Assembly (NCBI RefSeq): GCF_901933205.1
Contig: NC_044574.1
Span: forward strand, 4,672,733-4,736,732
DNA length: 64,000 bases
Source: Camarhynchus parvulus
Lineage: Eukaryota; Chordata; Aves; Passeriformes; Thraupidae
Reading direction: 5' to 3'
The stretch's first letter is position 1, and every line of letters starts with the position of its first letter. Positions 38,495-50,485 of the stretch are shown here, in pieces. The position numbers and the translations under genes are program-made. The notes below the pieces were generated by a model that was not told the origin of the DNA, made no database searches, and was given only the letters and a program-made list of their open reading frames with translations.

Positions 38495-38925
38495 AACACT
38501 GATCAAATGACAAGGGATATTAATTTGGATGGTGTCTGGTTTTTGCAGTATTGCAGCAGGAGAGTTTCTGGTTAACTTTTTATCAGTGGGGGACTGAGCA
38601 GCAGAACCACAGAATGGTCTGGATGGGAAAGGACCATTTTTCCCCACATTTTATCATACCAAGGTTTACCTGGCATAAGGTAGATTTTTAGCTGAAGCCA
38701 TTGGAGTTAAGTTCTGGTCCTATGAGCTTTAAGAACCATTATTTCCATAAATCCACCCATATGGATGGAAGTATAATGAAGAACAAAATTTCCATTTTTC
38801 TTCTTCTCCAGGACTCTATCAGAGCCTTATTCCTGAAGGCAATGAAATTTTGTTCATTAACAGCTTCTCATATCCCACCTAACAGCCTGAGAAAGCACCT
38901 GAGGAAGTCTAGGAAATATCACATG
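38495..38925. repeat. 431-bp tandem duplication, unit 1
   Basis: The unit starts AACACTGATCAAATGACAAG and ends GGAAATATCACATG, and the second copy begins at the next base. Compared by eye with unit 2 there are about 23 substitutions over roughly 430 aligned bases (near 5 percent) plus one 18-bp indel. Both units contain AACCACAGAATGGTCTGGAT and GGGAAAGGACCA (38601-38636 here), a diverged CR1 3' terminus that was evidently duplicated along with its flanks. Confidence 0.95.
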
Positions 38926-39374
38926 AACACTGATCAAATGACAAGGGATATTAATTTGGATGGTGCCTGGTTTTTGCAGTACTGCAGTGGGAGAGTTTCT
39001 GGTTAAATTTTTATCACTGGAATTTGCAGGGACAGTGGGGGACTGGGCAGCAGAACCACAGAATGGTCTGGATGGGAAAGGACCATTTTTCCCCACATTT
39101 TATCATACCAAGGTTTACCTGGCATAAGGTAGATTTTTAGCTGAAGCCATTGGAGTTAAGTTCTGGTCTTATGAGCTTTGAGAACCATCGCTTCCATAAA
39201 TCCACCCATATGGATGGAAGCTTAATGAAGAACAAAAATTCCAGTTTTCTTCTTCTCCAGGACTCTAACAGAGCCTTTTTCCTGAAGGCAATGAAGTTTT
39301 GTTCATTAACAACTTCTCATATCCCACCTAGCAGCCTGAGAAAGCACCTGAGGAAGTCTAGGAGATATCACATG
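38926..39374. repeat. 431-bp tandem duplication, unit 2 (449 bp)
   Basis: This is the direct second copy of 38495-38925, longer by 18 bp because of a segment around 39018-39036 (TGGAATTTGCAGGGACAG) that unit 1 lacks. The CR1-like stub recurs at 39051-39085. Open frames in the two units (38701 and 39150) give similar proteins only because of the duplication; the earlier frame reads on into unit 2. Confidence 0.95.
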
Positions 39375-40241
39375 GTGCTTGAAGCTGATTTTCCACAATG
39401 TTATTGAGGTCCTGGCTGACTTACCCCGTGACAAGAGAAACTCTTCAGACTGAATGAATATCAGAATCTACTTCAGGGTGATCTGAAGAGCTCTCTAACC
39501 CCCTCTGAGAGTACTTCCAGGAGACACTGCACGTATTAATCACCCAGCCCACACACTGCTCCCACACAGACATTCCTGGATTCAGGCATTTCAAACAGCA
39601 AGTTGGAATCCTGCTACTAAATTTCATAAAGCTGTCACACAACTCTGCTGCCTGAAAAGAGGTTTCATTCCAACTGAGTGACACTGTGCCCATCTAAGGG
39701 GAGTTGGCAAATATGACACTGGTGTTTTATAGGACTTTTCTCAGCAATTGCTTAAAATTACTGAAGATTAAAGAGAAATCCTTGTGCCAAATTCTGTTGC
39801 CCACTTAATGGCTGGGCCTCTGAAGACTTTGTAGGGAGTGTGAGGTTTCCAAGTGGAGCTGAGAGGATTCCTCTGTCTTTCTGGAGTGGCACCTGATGCT
39901 ACTAAGCACTTTAATTTAAATGGCTGTTCACTGAACCATTGTGACACTTTTCTTTGCCAAGGTATGTTCAGCTTTTAATAATCCCAAATCCTGATTTCTG
40001 AAAATTTCATGCTGATCCAGGGAAAACAAGGTATTGAGAGCATGTCTAGAACAACAAGAAAAACACTGTCATTTTCATAGTATCCACAGAATACATACAC
40101 CTAGCTAAACAATGTAGTTATTTCCATTTTCTAAGTAGTCACATATAAAGTCTACCTGTAGCTATTGCTTTTTGAAGGAATAGTTTTTTGAAGTAGGACA
40201 GGTTTTGTTTGCCCATTAAGTTACTCAAAACAGGCATGGGT

Positions 40242-40278
40242 GAAAATAAATAAATAAAATAAAAAAAAAAAAAAAAAA
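40242..40278. repeat. (AAAT)n passing into an A tract
   Basis: Three AAAT units are followed by about 18 consecutive A residues. It could be the tail of an unrecognised retroposon on the plus strand, but no element was seen upstream. Confidence 0.8.
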
Positions 40279-41209
40279 TCCACACCTCCTGAGATCTAGA
40301 CAGCAGAAATTTATAAAATATGAACATGCCTGCCATCCACTGTGAAGCTAAGAGAGAGGTGTGTTTAATCTTGGAACTGATTATTAACTCAGTATCTGTC
40401 CTTTTTTCTTGTCATACCTAATCAAAAATAGCTGCCTAGCCCTCAATTCATGCACTGACAGCTCATACCTCTATATTTAACACATGCTGCTGTGGTTTTT
40501 TACATGAAAGGTTCCTAAGATGTGTTTAAGGTGCAGCATCTTAGTTCCATGTTTCTGTGTCAGGATGTCACGGCAGCAGTGGATGCTCAGATCTGTTCCT
40601 GTTTAGCTTTCATTACCCACCATCCCAGGCTCTCTCCTTCAACACAAGCAGCAGGCTTTAATTTGAAGCAGGCTGGTGAGACAGACAGATTCTGGCATTT
40701 TTGGAATGAATATTTATAGCCTTCCACTAGGCTGTGAGTCACCCCTGCAAAACAGAAATCTCTGGTTTGGAATAACAGTCCCTCAGCAGAGGGAGAGAAG
40801 CGCCAGATTTGGGGAGAGGGATGGGGTGGGATGCTGTCATCTCATGGCTCATGGGCCAGTGCTGCTCACAGTCACAGGACTGGCAGGGATTTTGCATTTA
40901 AGGAAAAGAAAAGCCACCGAGAGGCATTAAAATACTCCTTTCAGGACAGTTTTGCTTACTATCAGTGCCCATAAGCCCATGGAAGTTGGGTGTCATTTGC
41001 AGAGGGTTTGCCGGAGGCTGAAGAAACTTGACCAACTTCATGGAATTGTCCATATTTGTAAAGGTTTTAATGGGTTTCAAAGGCAATCCATCCTGGCTGT
41101 GTTTAAAATTCATCATAAATGTCCTTCCTATTCCACCTCATGCCTCTGGCAAGGACTCTCCTCTGCCTTAGTGCTCTTCACACTGGGATGTTTTGAAGTA
41201 TTTCTTATA

Positions 41210-41250
41210 TTTTATCATGGAAACTTGATGTTTTATCATGAAACTTGATG
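41210..41250. repeat. 20-bp tandem duplication
   Basis: TTTTATCATG followed by (G)AAACTTGATG occurs twice in a row, differing by a single G insertion. Confidence 0.85.
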
Positions 41251-42874
41251 AAACTCCATTCCTGTTACTTATAAAAACCTACAATTTGTCTCCTGCTTAT
41301 AGGGTCTGGGAAGAGGAGGAATCATCAGCCTGGTAGCCATGAAGTTGGAATAAAACCATATTTCAAATTCTCTACCAGATTATTTCCCCAGAGACTGCGG
41401 CCTGGGGCTTACAGAGAAACACCAGCTGGGGTGGCCTGTGCGCTGTATCTTGGTAAAGGAACTTTTCTGCATCTCCCCAGTGTCTGACACTCAATCATGT
41501 AACTGCAAAATTCCCCAGCTTGAAGCTCGATTTTGGTCTGAGTACTTCCAGAAATTTCACAAATTCCTCTGGCAGAGGCAGAAACATGGTTATGAACTTG
41601 GAGAAAAAGCTTGCTTCAGCTTCCAGATGAAAATCTGCCTTCTAAACTGAGATCACCACATCACCTAAATGGAGCCAACATCACAGAATAAAATGTAACA
41701 CAAAAACAGGTCACCAATCAATAGACATTCCTCTCAGGTAAGACCTTTTATTGTGTATTTTATTTTCTGCATGCAGAAAATGTAAATACATCAGTAAAAG
41801 AATAAAATGTTCAAAGAATATATTCCTTTTGTACTATTCTTCAAAAAACACGGAAGTTATTAAAAATAATAAAAATAAACTCTCAAATTAATGTCTAGAA
41901 AAATAAATCTGATGAAAGAGTAAGCTACTTGCCATCTAAACAACTGCAGTGCAACAGTTAATGAACAGGGAACATAAGCAGTGTTTTCTTCTTTCTTTCA
42001 TAGCTATGGAACAGAAAAAAAAGCCCCATAAATGTAACTTGAATTTAATAAGCTCTTGCTTAATTTATTGGATTAATTTAAAAATACACCTCATAATGAC
42101 TTTAGCCTCTGAGAAGTTTCAGAAGCTTTTAATGCTTCAAAGGCCAGATGCTGCAGCGTGTGCTGTATGTTCAGGCATAGTGGGTCTTACCAGATGAAGA
42201 AATAACATCCTTAAAAGGGTTTTGTGCCTCAGAAATGCTCACACGGGTAATTTGCCTGACATTTTAAAAATTTAATTTAGGGTTCTTAAGAAAGAGACAT
42301 AATCATCAAAAGCAGCTCACTTTCCATCCACAGAAATTCCTTAATGGTTCGAAATATGTGCATACTCTGAAAAATTACTTGACTCACAACCATGAACTTT
42401 TAACACAATTAATTTAATTTGTAAATTGAACAATATGCATCATTAATGACTCACAATTTCCAATTTGCTGAACGGTTTCTGCCTCATCTCTCAGGCATTT
42501 CGGTCAAGCCATTTTCTGCAGCTTTATGTTGCCTTTAGGTTCTCTGCAACTTTCCCACCTTAACTCTGTCCTGTCCAGTTTGGGATTTGCTGCTGAACAC
42601 TGGTGGTGAAGAGAGGAGACTTCTTAAGAGCTGTTCACACAGAATGAGGAGCTCTGCCTTCTTCTCCCTCCCTGCAGGTGATGGGAGGAGTAAGATCTTA
42701 ACTGGAAAATTGTTCCTGGCCTTCAGCATCCAGCTGTTTAAAGGTATTTGCAAACAAAGTAGATACCTACATAAAGTACACCAAATTTTAACCAAAATCT
42801 TCATGTTTGTACAATGCATACAGATTGGTGGCCTGCTCCATCCCTGATTTATCATGTTTGAATGACACTTCACA

Positions 42875-43272
42875 ATCAGAGAACCACAGAAGCACTGAGG
42901 TTGGAAAAGACAGCTCTAAGGTCATTAATTCCAACCATTCCCCCAGCACTGCCAATCCCACCACTGACCCAAGTCCCCAAGTGCCACATCCACTATGGCT
43001 TTCAAATCCCTCCAGGGGTGGTGACTCCATTGCTTCCCTGGGCAACCTTTCCCAGTGCTTGACAGGCATTTCTGTGAAGACTTTTCCCCAATATCCAATT
43101 TAACCTCTCCTGGAGTAGTTTGAAGCAGTTTCCTCTTGTCCTATTACTTGTTACCTGGGAGAAAAGACCTACTTGGCTACAACCTCCTTTCAGGGAATTG
43201 TAAAGAGCAATAAAGTCTCCTCTGAGCCTCATTTTATTCAGGCTACACAATCTCAGCTCCCCCAGCAGGAAG
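42875..43272 (-). mobile_element. CR1 LINE 3' fragment (about 400 bp)
   Basis: It starts near AGAACCACAGAAGCACTGAG and GTTGGAAAAGACAGCTCTAA. It continues through CCAAGTGCCACATCCACTAT, CTCCAGGGGTGGTGACTCCA, TGCTTGACAGGCATTTCTGT and CCTCTGAGCCTCATTTTATT, the ordered complement of a CR1 3' region. It is one of the two longest CR1 3' pieces here and belongs to the GGTTGGAAAAGA subtype, like 53111 and 55446. Confidence 0.92.
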
Positions 43273-45069
43273 TAAAAGAGAGCTGTGAGATTTTTAACAG
43301 CCTGAAAGTACAAAGAGTCCATGAAAACAAGGGAATTTCTAAGAAGAATTTAATTTCAAGAATGATTTCTAAGGCATTAGTCAGTATTTCCTAAATCTGT
43401 CAGGCAGGAAAGGCAGGTGGAGGAGTTTTTGGTATGATCATGCTGTAATGAACGTCTTTGGAGATTTTCTTCCTCAAGGGTTGTGCCAAATAATGAGAAT
43501 TATAAAACTGCCTCTTGGAAAAATGAAGTAGCATGACGACAATCAATTCTGGCTACTTTCCATTTGAAGTTTTGGCTGGGAGGGGATGTTCTTTGAACAT
43601 ACCATGGTTTGGGATGTTTCAACAAGATGAGGCAGGTGGTTTGATGTGCTGGGGAGACTGTGATAACTGAGATCCCTTATTTATGAGGCAGCTTGTGTTG
43701 AAAGCCATGTGCCCATTCTGAAACCCAGGAGAAGATGAACAGAAGAGGTTTCCATTCAACATTGATGTAAGGGATACTGGATCAAATAATTCAGCTCTTC
43801 AACATTTCAGGATGATGGACCAACAGGATAAATTATTCCCCCAGAGTTTTAACAACTTTTTTTTTCTTTCCATAGGTCTCTGAACTAATAAATATAAATA
43901 GCGTATCTATCAGTAGAGTGATATTTATTTTCATAGTCATATACCCTTAATTTCACTAGACACAACCCAAAAAATGGTAATTTCTGTCTCAACTTGGAAA
44001 TCATTAAGTACTTTATAGGATGGAGTTATGTGGTGGCACAGATCTGTGCGCTTAGCCACTGTGAGAGAGTCAATACAACATTTTCCTTTTACTATTTTAT
44101 GTAACACATGATACGGAACATGATAAGGAGAAATTCAACAGAGAATTTAAAAGGCAGCAGGATCTGCTGAAAACTATGCACAGCTAAAGATAAACGCCTG
44201 AATAAATCAGCCCATCTTCTCATAAAGAGCCACATATAAAAGTGGAATGCACCTAGATAGGAAACCTGTGAGAGATTGAGGGTTTTATTGCCTAGGTGTG
44301 TTTGACCCACAGGTAAGTGACAGCTAATAACATCAGAGAATGAATGTGGAAATTAAAAATAACCTTTATTTGGGCAAGATTTTTTTTCATTAAAATCACA
44401 TATTTTAAATTACAAAATAATTGTTAGATATTTAACATAGTAAGAAACTCAGTTACAGTAATATTTAAACACATATTTCAAAATTTTAAAAAATGAAACA
44501 AGCAAGTTTTGAACTAATTAAAAAAATAATAATCCACACTATTTTTTAAAATCTTAAATGTTGTAAAAGTTCATGACTGTCACAGCTTTCTTCACTATGA
44601 CAGTCTAGAGTTGCTTTGTGCTGTTTAACTTTTCAAAGAAATTATTTTCCATGCAGGAATCTACAAAGAGAGATTCTGTAGAGAAACAAATTGGGGTGTT
44701 GGTGCAATATTATTATCACCAACAAAACAGACAAGAGTATTTTAAGTCGCAGTTAAATTTGATTTACTGATCAGATAAAGTATTTTTATTTTGAATTAAC
44801 AACTAATTTCAGCATTTTTATAGAAATTGCATAAGGTAGGTATGCTGTGAAAAAAAATGAAAGTATATTGATTTTGAAATAAACTATGTTTGAAGTAATT
44901 ACTTATAATAAACTTTACTTAATGTAAATCAGATGTCAATTGACTGGACTAAATAACTTGGATCACTGCATACTATTTCAAGAAAAAAAGGATTATGAAA
45001 GGGAAAAGGTAGGAAATTATTCCACCTGTGGTTCCCATTTTTTTTGTCTACAAATACCTGTTCACTGTA
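43273..45069. other. Unique AT-rich non-coding sequence
   Basis: No feature was recognised; the stretch 44340-44930 is very AT-rich. Confidence 0.5.
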
Positions 45070-45328
45070 GTGATAAGACAAGGGAAAATGGCTTCAAATT
45101 GAAAGACAGGGGGATAGAAGGGATATTGGGCAGGAATTGTTCCCCATTAGGGTGGGCAGGCCCTGGCACAGGGTGCCCAGAGCAGCTGTGGCTGCCCCTG
45201 GATCCCTGGAAGTGTCCAAGGCCAGGCTGGACAGGGCTTGGAGCAGCCTGGGATGGTGGAAGGTGTCCCTGCCCATGGCAGGATGAGCTTTAAGGTCCCT
45301 TCCAGACCAAACCATTCCATGATTTCCC
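45070..45328 (+). mobile_element. CR1 LINE 3' fragment, plus orientation
   Basis: Ordered blocks GGCAGGCCCTGGCACAGGGT, GCCCAGAGCAGCTGTGGCTG, CCTGGAAGTGTCCAAGGCCA, GGACAGGGCTTGGAGCAGCC, TGTCCCTGCCCATGGCAGGA and AAGGTCCCTTCCAGACCAAA lead into ACCATTCCATGATT, the CR1 3' tail. It is the longest plus-oriented CR1 in the window and is close to the subtype seen at 12869 and 50250. Confidence 0.93.
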
Positions 45329-48300
45329 AGTTACACAGAAATGAGTCACCACTGCTTGGATATCACCTTGCTGTAGGTAAGGTGAACCACTGTGAAGTTC
45401 TTTTATCTCTGTAGTTTTCTGTCCCAAGCCTCTCAAGCAAAGCTAAGGACACAATAGGAGGTAGAGGGGCTATTTCACTCAACTTCTCTATGATTTTTCT
45501 GTAGATAAAACCTTCTTGTAGAAGGTGACAGAACTTCTCAGTCCTCCATAATGTGAAATCTTCACATTGGAAGTTTAACCAGAATGGATGTGCGATGTGC
45601 TGATGCAAGTTCACTGAAGCTTTTGCCCAAACTTTTGGAGAAAGTTCTGATTTTGCTGTTTTGGGTTTTTTTTCAATGTATCACATTAACTCTTGTCTCT
45701 GTGTGGAGGAATATGGTCACTGGTTTGCAAATAGGAAGAGAATATGATAGATCTAACATCCTAACAATTCAACAGAAGAAATCTGTGTAAATTTTTCCCA
45801 TTTCCTAATGGCTGTATAATAATTTAGAAGGCCTGAAACTAATTGCCTATCTTCTGTCATGTGAAAACATGTTGTGTTTGGGTCTTCACTCAAGGCAGAT
45901 ACTTCCCTGTCAGTCTCTGTCACTGCAATTCTGAAAAAAGCTCTCTTGTGTTGGCTTAATTAATTTAAGATTGTTCCTACTTGTAAAAAATCCACTTAAT
46001 TTTCTAATTATCTTACCCTGATGTGTCAAAATGATAATGTCACTACATATCAGTGAAAAGGTCATAGAAAAAATATAATTGCATCTAGTATTGTACTTGG
46101 TACTGGGAGAAGGCTGTAAGTGTTTTAAATTACATGGAAACCAAGGTTTGGTGGTTTTTGTTACTTTTTTTTTTAATTTTTTTTTTTACTGAAGAGAAGT
46201 CCACATTTTACTTTTTAAATTGTACAATAATCTGTGTCTTGCTGTCTTTTACTGGTGACAGCAGGACCTTATTGAGGAACAAAATAACTGGCCTCTTTCA
46301 AAATGTACTCAAAACCCCCAAGTGTAGTGTTCTTTAACAAAAAAAAAGGCAAAAACTTTCAGAATTCTAAAGCAGAGCTACAATTCCCATTAGCATATTC
46401 TATAGAGAAGTCAGGGTGAGAGAGATAATCTGTCTTATTCCATTCAGTTGGACTTCACTATATATGTAACTTATATATGTATGCATCTGTGGAGAGAGAG
46501 AGAAGTGTATTTGTGTGTGCATCAATTTATTTTAAGTTAAAATTTGGGTTACTTCAGTATCTGACATATCTTGACAGCTCACAGATATTCTACTTTGCTT
46601 CTCTACAGCTTTGAAATCCTTCTTGTTTATGAATTCCATGCACAGTGCCCTGCTGGAAGCTCAGTCCAGAATACTTCTGTTAAGTTTGGAATAGCTTGAA
46701 CAACAGCAAGGCAAAGCAGATTGTGTTATTTATTCTCACTACTTATTGTTGTTCCAGTCCATTAAAGAAATATTCCCCATGTCCCATAGAACATATGAAT
46801 TCTGTTGGAAACATATTTTATTTTAAAATATGAGAAAATGTATTGAACTTTTAATGTGGGTTCATGCTAATGAGAAAAGAGATTGGTAAATAGAAATTGT
46901 GCAGCTCAGATAAAAATTTTACAGTTAAAATACATGTTAAAAAATAGAAAAATACATGAAAATCAGAGGTGTTGTTCTCCTTTTGTCACATATAAATAAG
47001 AACTATATACTGAATTTATACAGGGCTTCTCTCAAATTATTACCACGATTTGTATATGAGATTTGAGGTCTTTATTAATTCAGCAACAGTTAATACATCT
47101 GCACTTTCAAGACTGTGGGCAAAGAAAGCTTTTGCCTCACACTTGCATGAAATTGGAATTGAATGGACTGTGCTAAAATTAAATCAAGGAGAGAAATAAT
47201 AAAAAAAAAAAGCATGGAGTCACATTGAAATCTGCTATGTTTCACTTGACTAATAATAAAATATAAATGCTATAAAAATATAGCAGAGAGTCATTCCCAG
47301 GCCATGTTATCATCAACTTTTTATCTCCCTTCCATGACTTTTTAATACTCTTTATCAAATCTGGTCTAAATTTCAGCTCAAGAGTTGCGTTTACTGTAAT
47401 TTCAGCTTCTTGTTGAGAGTTTCCACCTTTCAACAGAGAGAGATGAAAAACAGCTCTTCTTTTCTTTCACCACCTGCTAAAAGGAAGCAATGAGTTCTTA
47501 GTGAAATTTGCAATCTAGATCTGGCTCAAATTCTGGGGGCACCAACTGGACACAGGAAAGGAAGGAACATCACCCATTTTTTAGTCAATAATCCACTGTT
47601 TTAGGCACTCAAAGAAGAGATAGGGCAAGGAAATTCAATTTTCTTCTCTACCTGTGGCGATTCAGTCACAGATCTCCCATTACTCACAAGTGTATCCCAG
47701 CTAACCTGCAAGGTGTGATTGTGCCTTTCTCTGGAGTTATCCCACTGACAGAGTTCCACTTACTCTCGTGGTGCTTTCATATTCACTGGAATTAGGTCTC
47801 AAATTCTGGCACTCCAGATTAGTTCCTAATCCCTAATTTATGGAGTTATTTTCCCTTGTTCTCTCACACTGGCTAAATAAATGGCATTGACTGGGAAGAC
47901 TGTGAGTGCCCTAAAATAAAATATGCTTCACTATATGAACAGAGCAATCTCAGCATGATGAGAATATTAAACCTTGATCCCCCCTTCCCACGTGAGAGCC
48001 TGAATGATGGGGCTCTGCAGCACAAAGTAGTGAGACTGAATTACTTCATTTTCCACGGTGGGACAAGTGCCTGCATTGTTTTACTGGAGAGCTACAAACA
48101 TCCAAACATAAAATAACGCTCTGCAATTTAATGTGAAAATAATTAACCACTGAAAGAATCTGCCTGGGGATATGGCTGTTTTTTTGTCATGTGAGGCTTT
48201 GAAATAATGCTTCAACAGACATTGAAAAGAAATTATTATTTCATTTTAACCTATTTATGTTTTATTTGAACTAGTTTTAGGTCTTATGCAAGAGTTGGTA

Positions 48301-50249
48301 GGTGAAATTTGAAGTCTCCTAAACTGCAAGGCAACAGATGATTTTTTCTCTTCTGTGCCTAAAATCTATTTTTTTCTTTAAGCTGCCTTGTGATTTTTGT
48401 GTATTGTTATTTATTGTCCACTCTTTTTGTCCCTTGCTTTATAATTCTGAAAAAAACCCGCACATGTAATTTAGTGAAATATATATTTAAGGTCACCTAA
48501 TTTATTCTTGTAATTAACATTTCAATGTTTGTTAAGATAATGGTGCTTAGAGCATTGGAAATTGTAAACTATTAATCTTGACACAAGTTTCTGTATTTGA
48601 TTAAAATATTCTGCAAAGCATTTTGGCATAACACTAACCAAGAGAATGAAAAGGTCAAAAATTCTTTTACTGGTTGGTTTTTTAGAAAGCTGGAGCAATA
48701 AGTTAAATTAGGAGTCCTTCAAAAGACTTGGAGGGAAATCAAAATTCTATAAAGCTGCTTTGCCATTAATAGATTAATTCATTTTCACTAAATCACACAT
48801 TAATGGGAAATACAAACAGATTATATTTTACATTTAGATTTTTAAGTAATATTCTGCATGAAGTAAATATGCCCCATTATGTGCTGGCCCACTAAAGGTG
48901 AGGTAAACTCAGCACTCTCCACAGCCATAGTGGTGTTTCATTTTTCAAAATTGTATCATTACTTTTCAACACAGAAAGGCCATGCAGAGGAAGCAATGAC
49001 ATAGGATTCACATAAAGTTTATCATGGAATCAACTCCCTTGCAAGCAAATCCAAATGCTGCACAAGCATTTGTCCAATCAAGCTTTGAAATATCTCAAAG
49101 GATAAATATTTTTATAGCCTTTCATGAAGAACAAGCTTTTCCTCATATTTATTGAAATTTCCTACATTTCAATTAATATCTGTTGCCCCTTGTATTCTCC
49201 CTGTGCTCATCCAAGAGTCTGGCTCCATATTCTTCTTCCAGGCAGCTCAGGACAGCAATATGATACCTTTAATTGCTGAGGTAAAAGAAACCAAATTCTC
49301 TCAACCTCTTCTACTCTGTCCTCCACAGCAAAGTGTATTTTTTTACAGGGCTACAGGTCCTACATCTCCAAGTCACTGCAGATGTAAAGCTGGGACAAGT
49401 TTTACATAGGAATGAGAATGGCTGTTCTGGAAGAATCTTGAGATATATTTACCCAAGCACATGCCACAGAACAGGGGAGAAAATTCGTGTTTCTGCCCCA
49501 CCATGATGGATTGAGTGCTCTGAATGCACAATAATGAATTCTGGTCAGCCTGTTGAGGCTGTTAATAAGGGCCTATTGCAGTCTTGGATACATCTATGGG
49601 AGTATGTGCCAAATACTGCAGGTAATGGCTGTGCTAAGTTACTGTCAAACCAGTGGCAATAGCTGGTCACTAAATCTTAACTGGGCTTTTACTGCAGCTG
49701 AAACAAGCCAGGAATACTGATTTTTTTTCTTCCTGACCGAAAAATAAAAAGGGTCTTGAGATCCAGAAATACTTCAAGTAGGACAGAGTGATATGTGAAG
49801 AGTTTAAGGATTCAAAGGGTTTTAAAAAAGAAAAAAAAAATCCAAAGACACTACAGGGGTCTCTAGTAAGGAGGTATAAAGGTACAGTCTTTTGTATTGG
49901 GAAAGTCTGCTGTGGTGGCAGGACTATCTGAGGTTAGGGAAAATACAGTAGAAAAACTCCTTGGTGCAAAAAGAAAATGCAACCTTGGAGCACTGCTCCT
50001 TTTACTGTGTCATACAGGAATAAAGAATTCCATAGCACAAGGCTCCCTTAGATAAGGACCTCCCCCATCCTTATGGGAAGTATCTGGCAGAAGAAACATC
50101 AGTAGATCTGTCCCAACATATCCTGCCACCCCTAATGGGCAATACTCAATGGCTGTGAAGAAAGGGAAAGGGAACTGGACCACGTCTGCTCCTCCACTGC
50201 TCCTCAGTCCACCAGGAAAAGGGAAATCAGGATTCAGTGGATGAAAACG
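45329..50249. other. Unique AT-rich non-coding stretch
   Basis: Almost 5 kb without recognised genes or transposons. A short (GA)n lies at 46491-46503. The segment 49850-50240 is GC-richer and could be an unclassified old element, but it gave no match I can name. Confidence 0.5.
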
Positions 50250-50485
50250 GAATCACAGAATGGTTTGGGTTGGAAGGGACCTTAAAGCTCATCTCATTCC
50301 ACCTCTTGCCATCTGCAGGGAAACCTTCCACTATCCCAGGTTGCTCCAAGATCCAATGTCCAACCTGGCCTTGGACACTTCCAGAGATCCAGGAGCAGCC
50401 ACAGTTTCCCTGAGCACCCTGTGCCAGGGCCTCCCCACCCTCACAGGGAAGAACTCATTAAATTCTCTTCTAATTTAATTTTGAA
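50250..50485 (-). mobile_element. CR1 LINE 3' fragment
   Basis: GGAATCACAGAATGGTTTGG and GTTGGAAGGGACCTTAAAGC open the element. CCAGGTTGCTCCAAGATCCA, AACCTGGCCTTGGACACTTC and CCTGTGCCAGGGCCTCCCCA follow in the order expected for the complement of an avian CR1. It is a close match to the plus-strand copy at 45070. Confidence 0.93.

Larger units (their letters stand above)
39375..42874. other. Unique non-coding sequence
   Basis: No gene or transposon was recognised. It holds an A-rich tract at 40242-40278 and a 20-bp duplication at 41210-41250. The AT-rich part near 42380-42540 has the look of conserved non-coding sequence, without proof. Confidence 0.5.

Noticed and set aside
38701..39407. 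Two similar frames (101 and 85 codons) that look like a gene pair
   Set aside because: The similarity comes from the tandem duplication. The changes are spread over all codon positions, and the first frame simply runs from unit 1 into unit 2.
42807..43322. Several frames of 66 to 106 codons on both strands
   Set aside because: All lie mostly or wholly within a CR1 3' fragment and mirror each other across strands.
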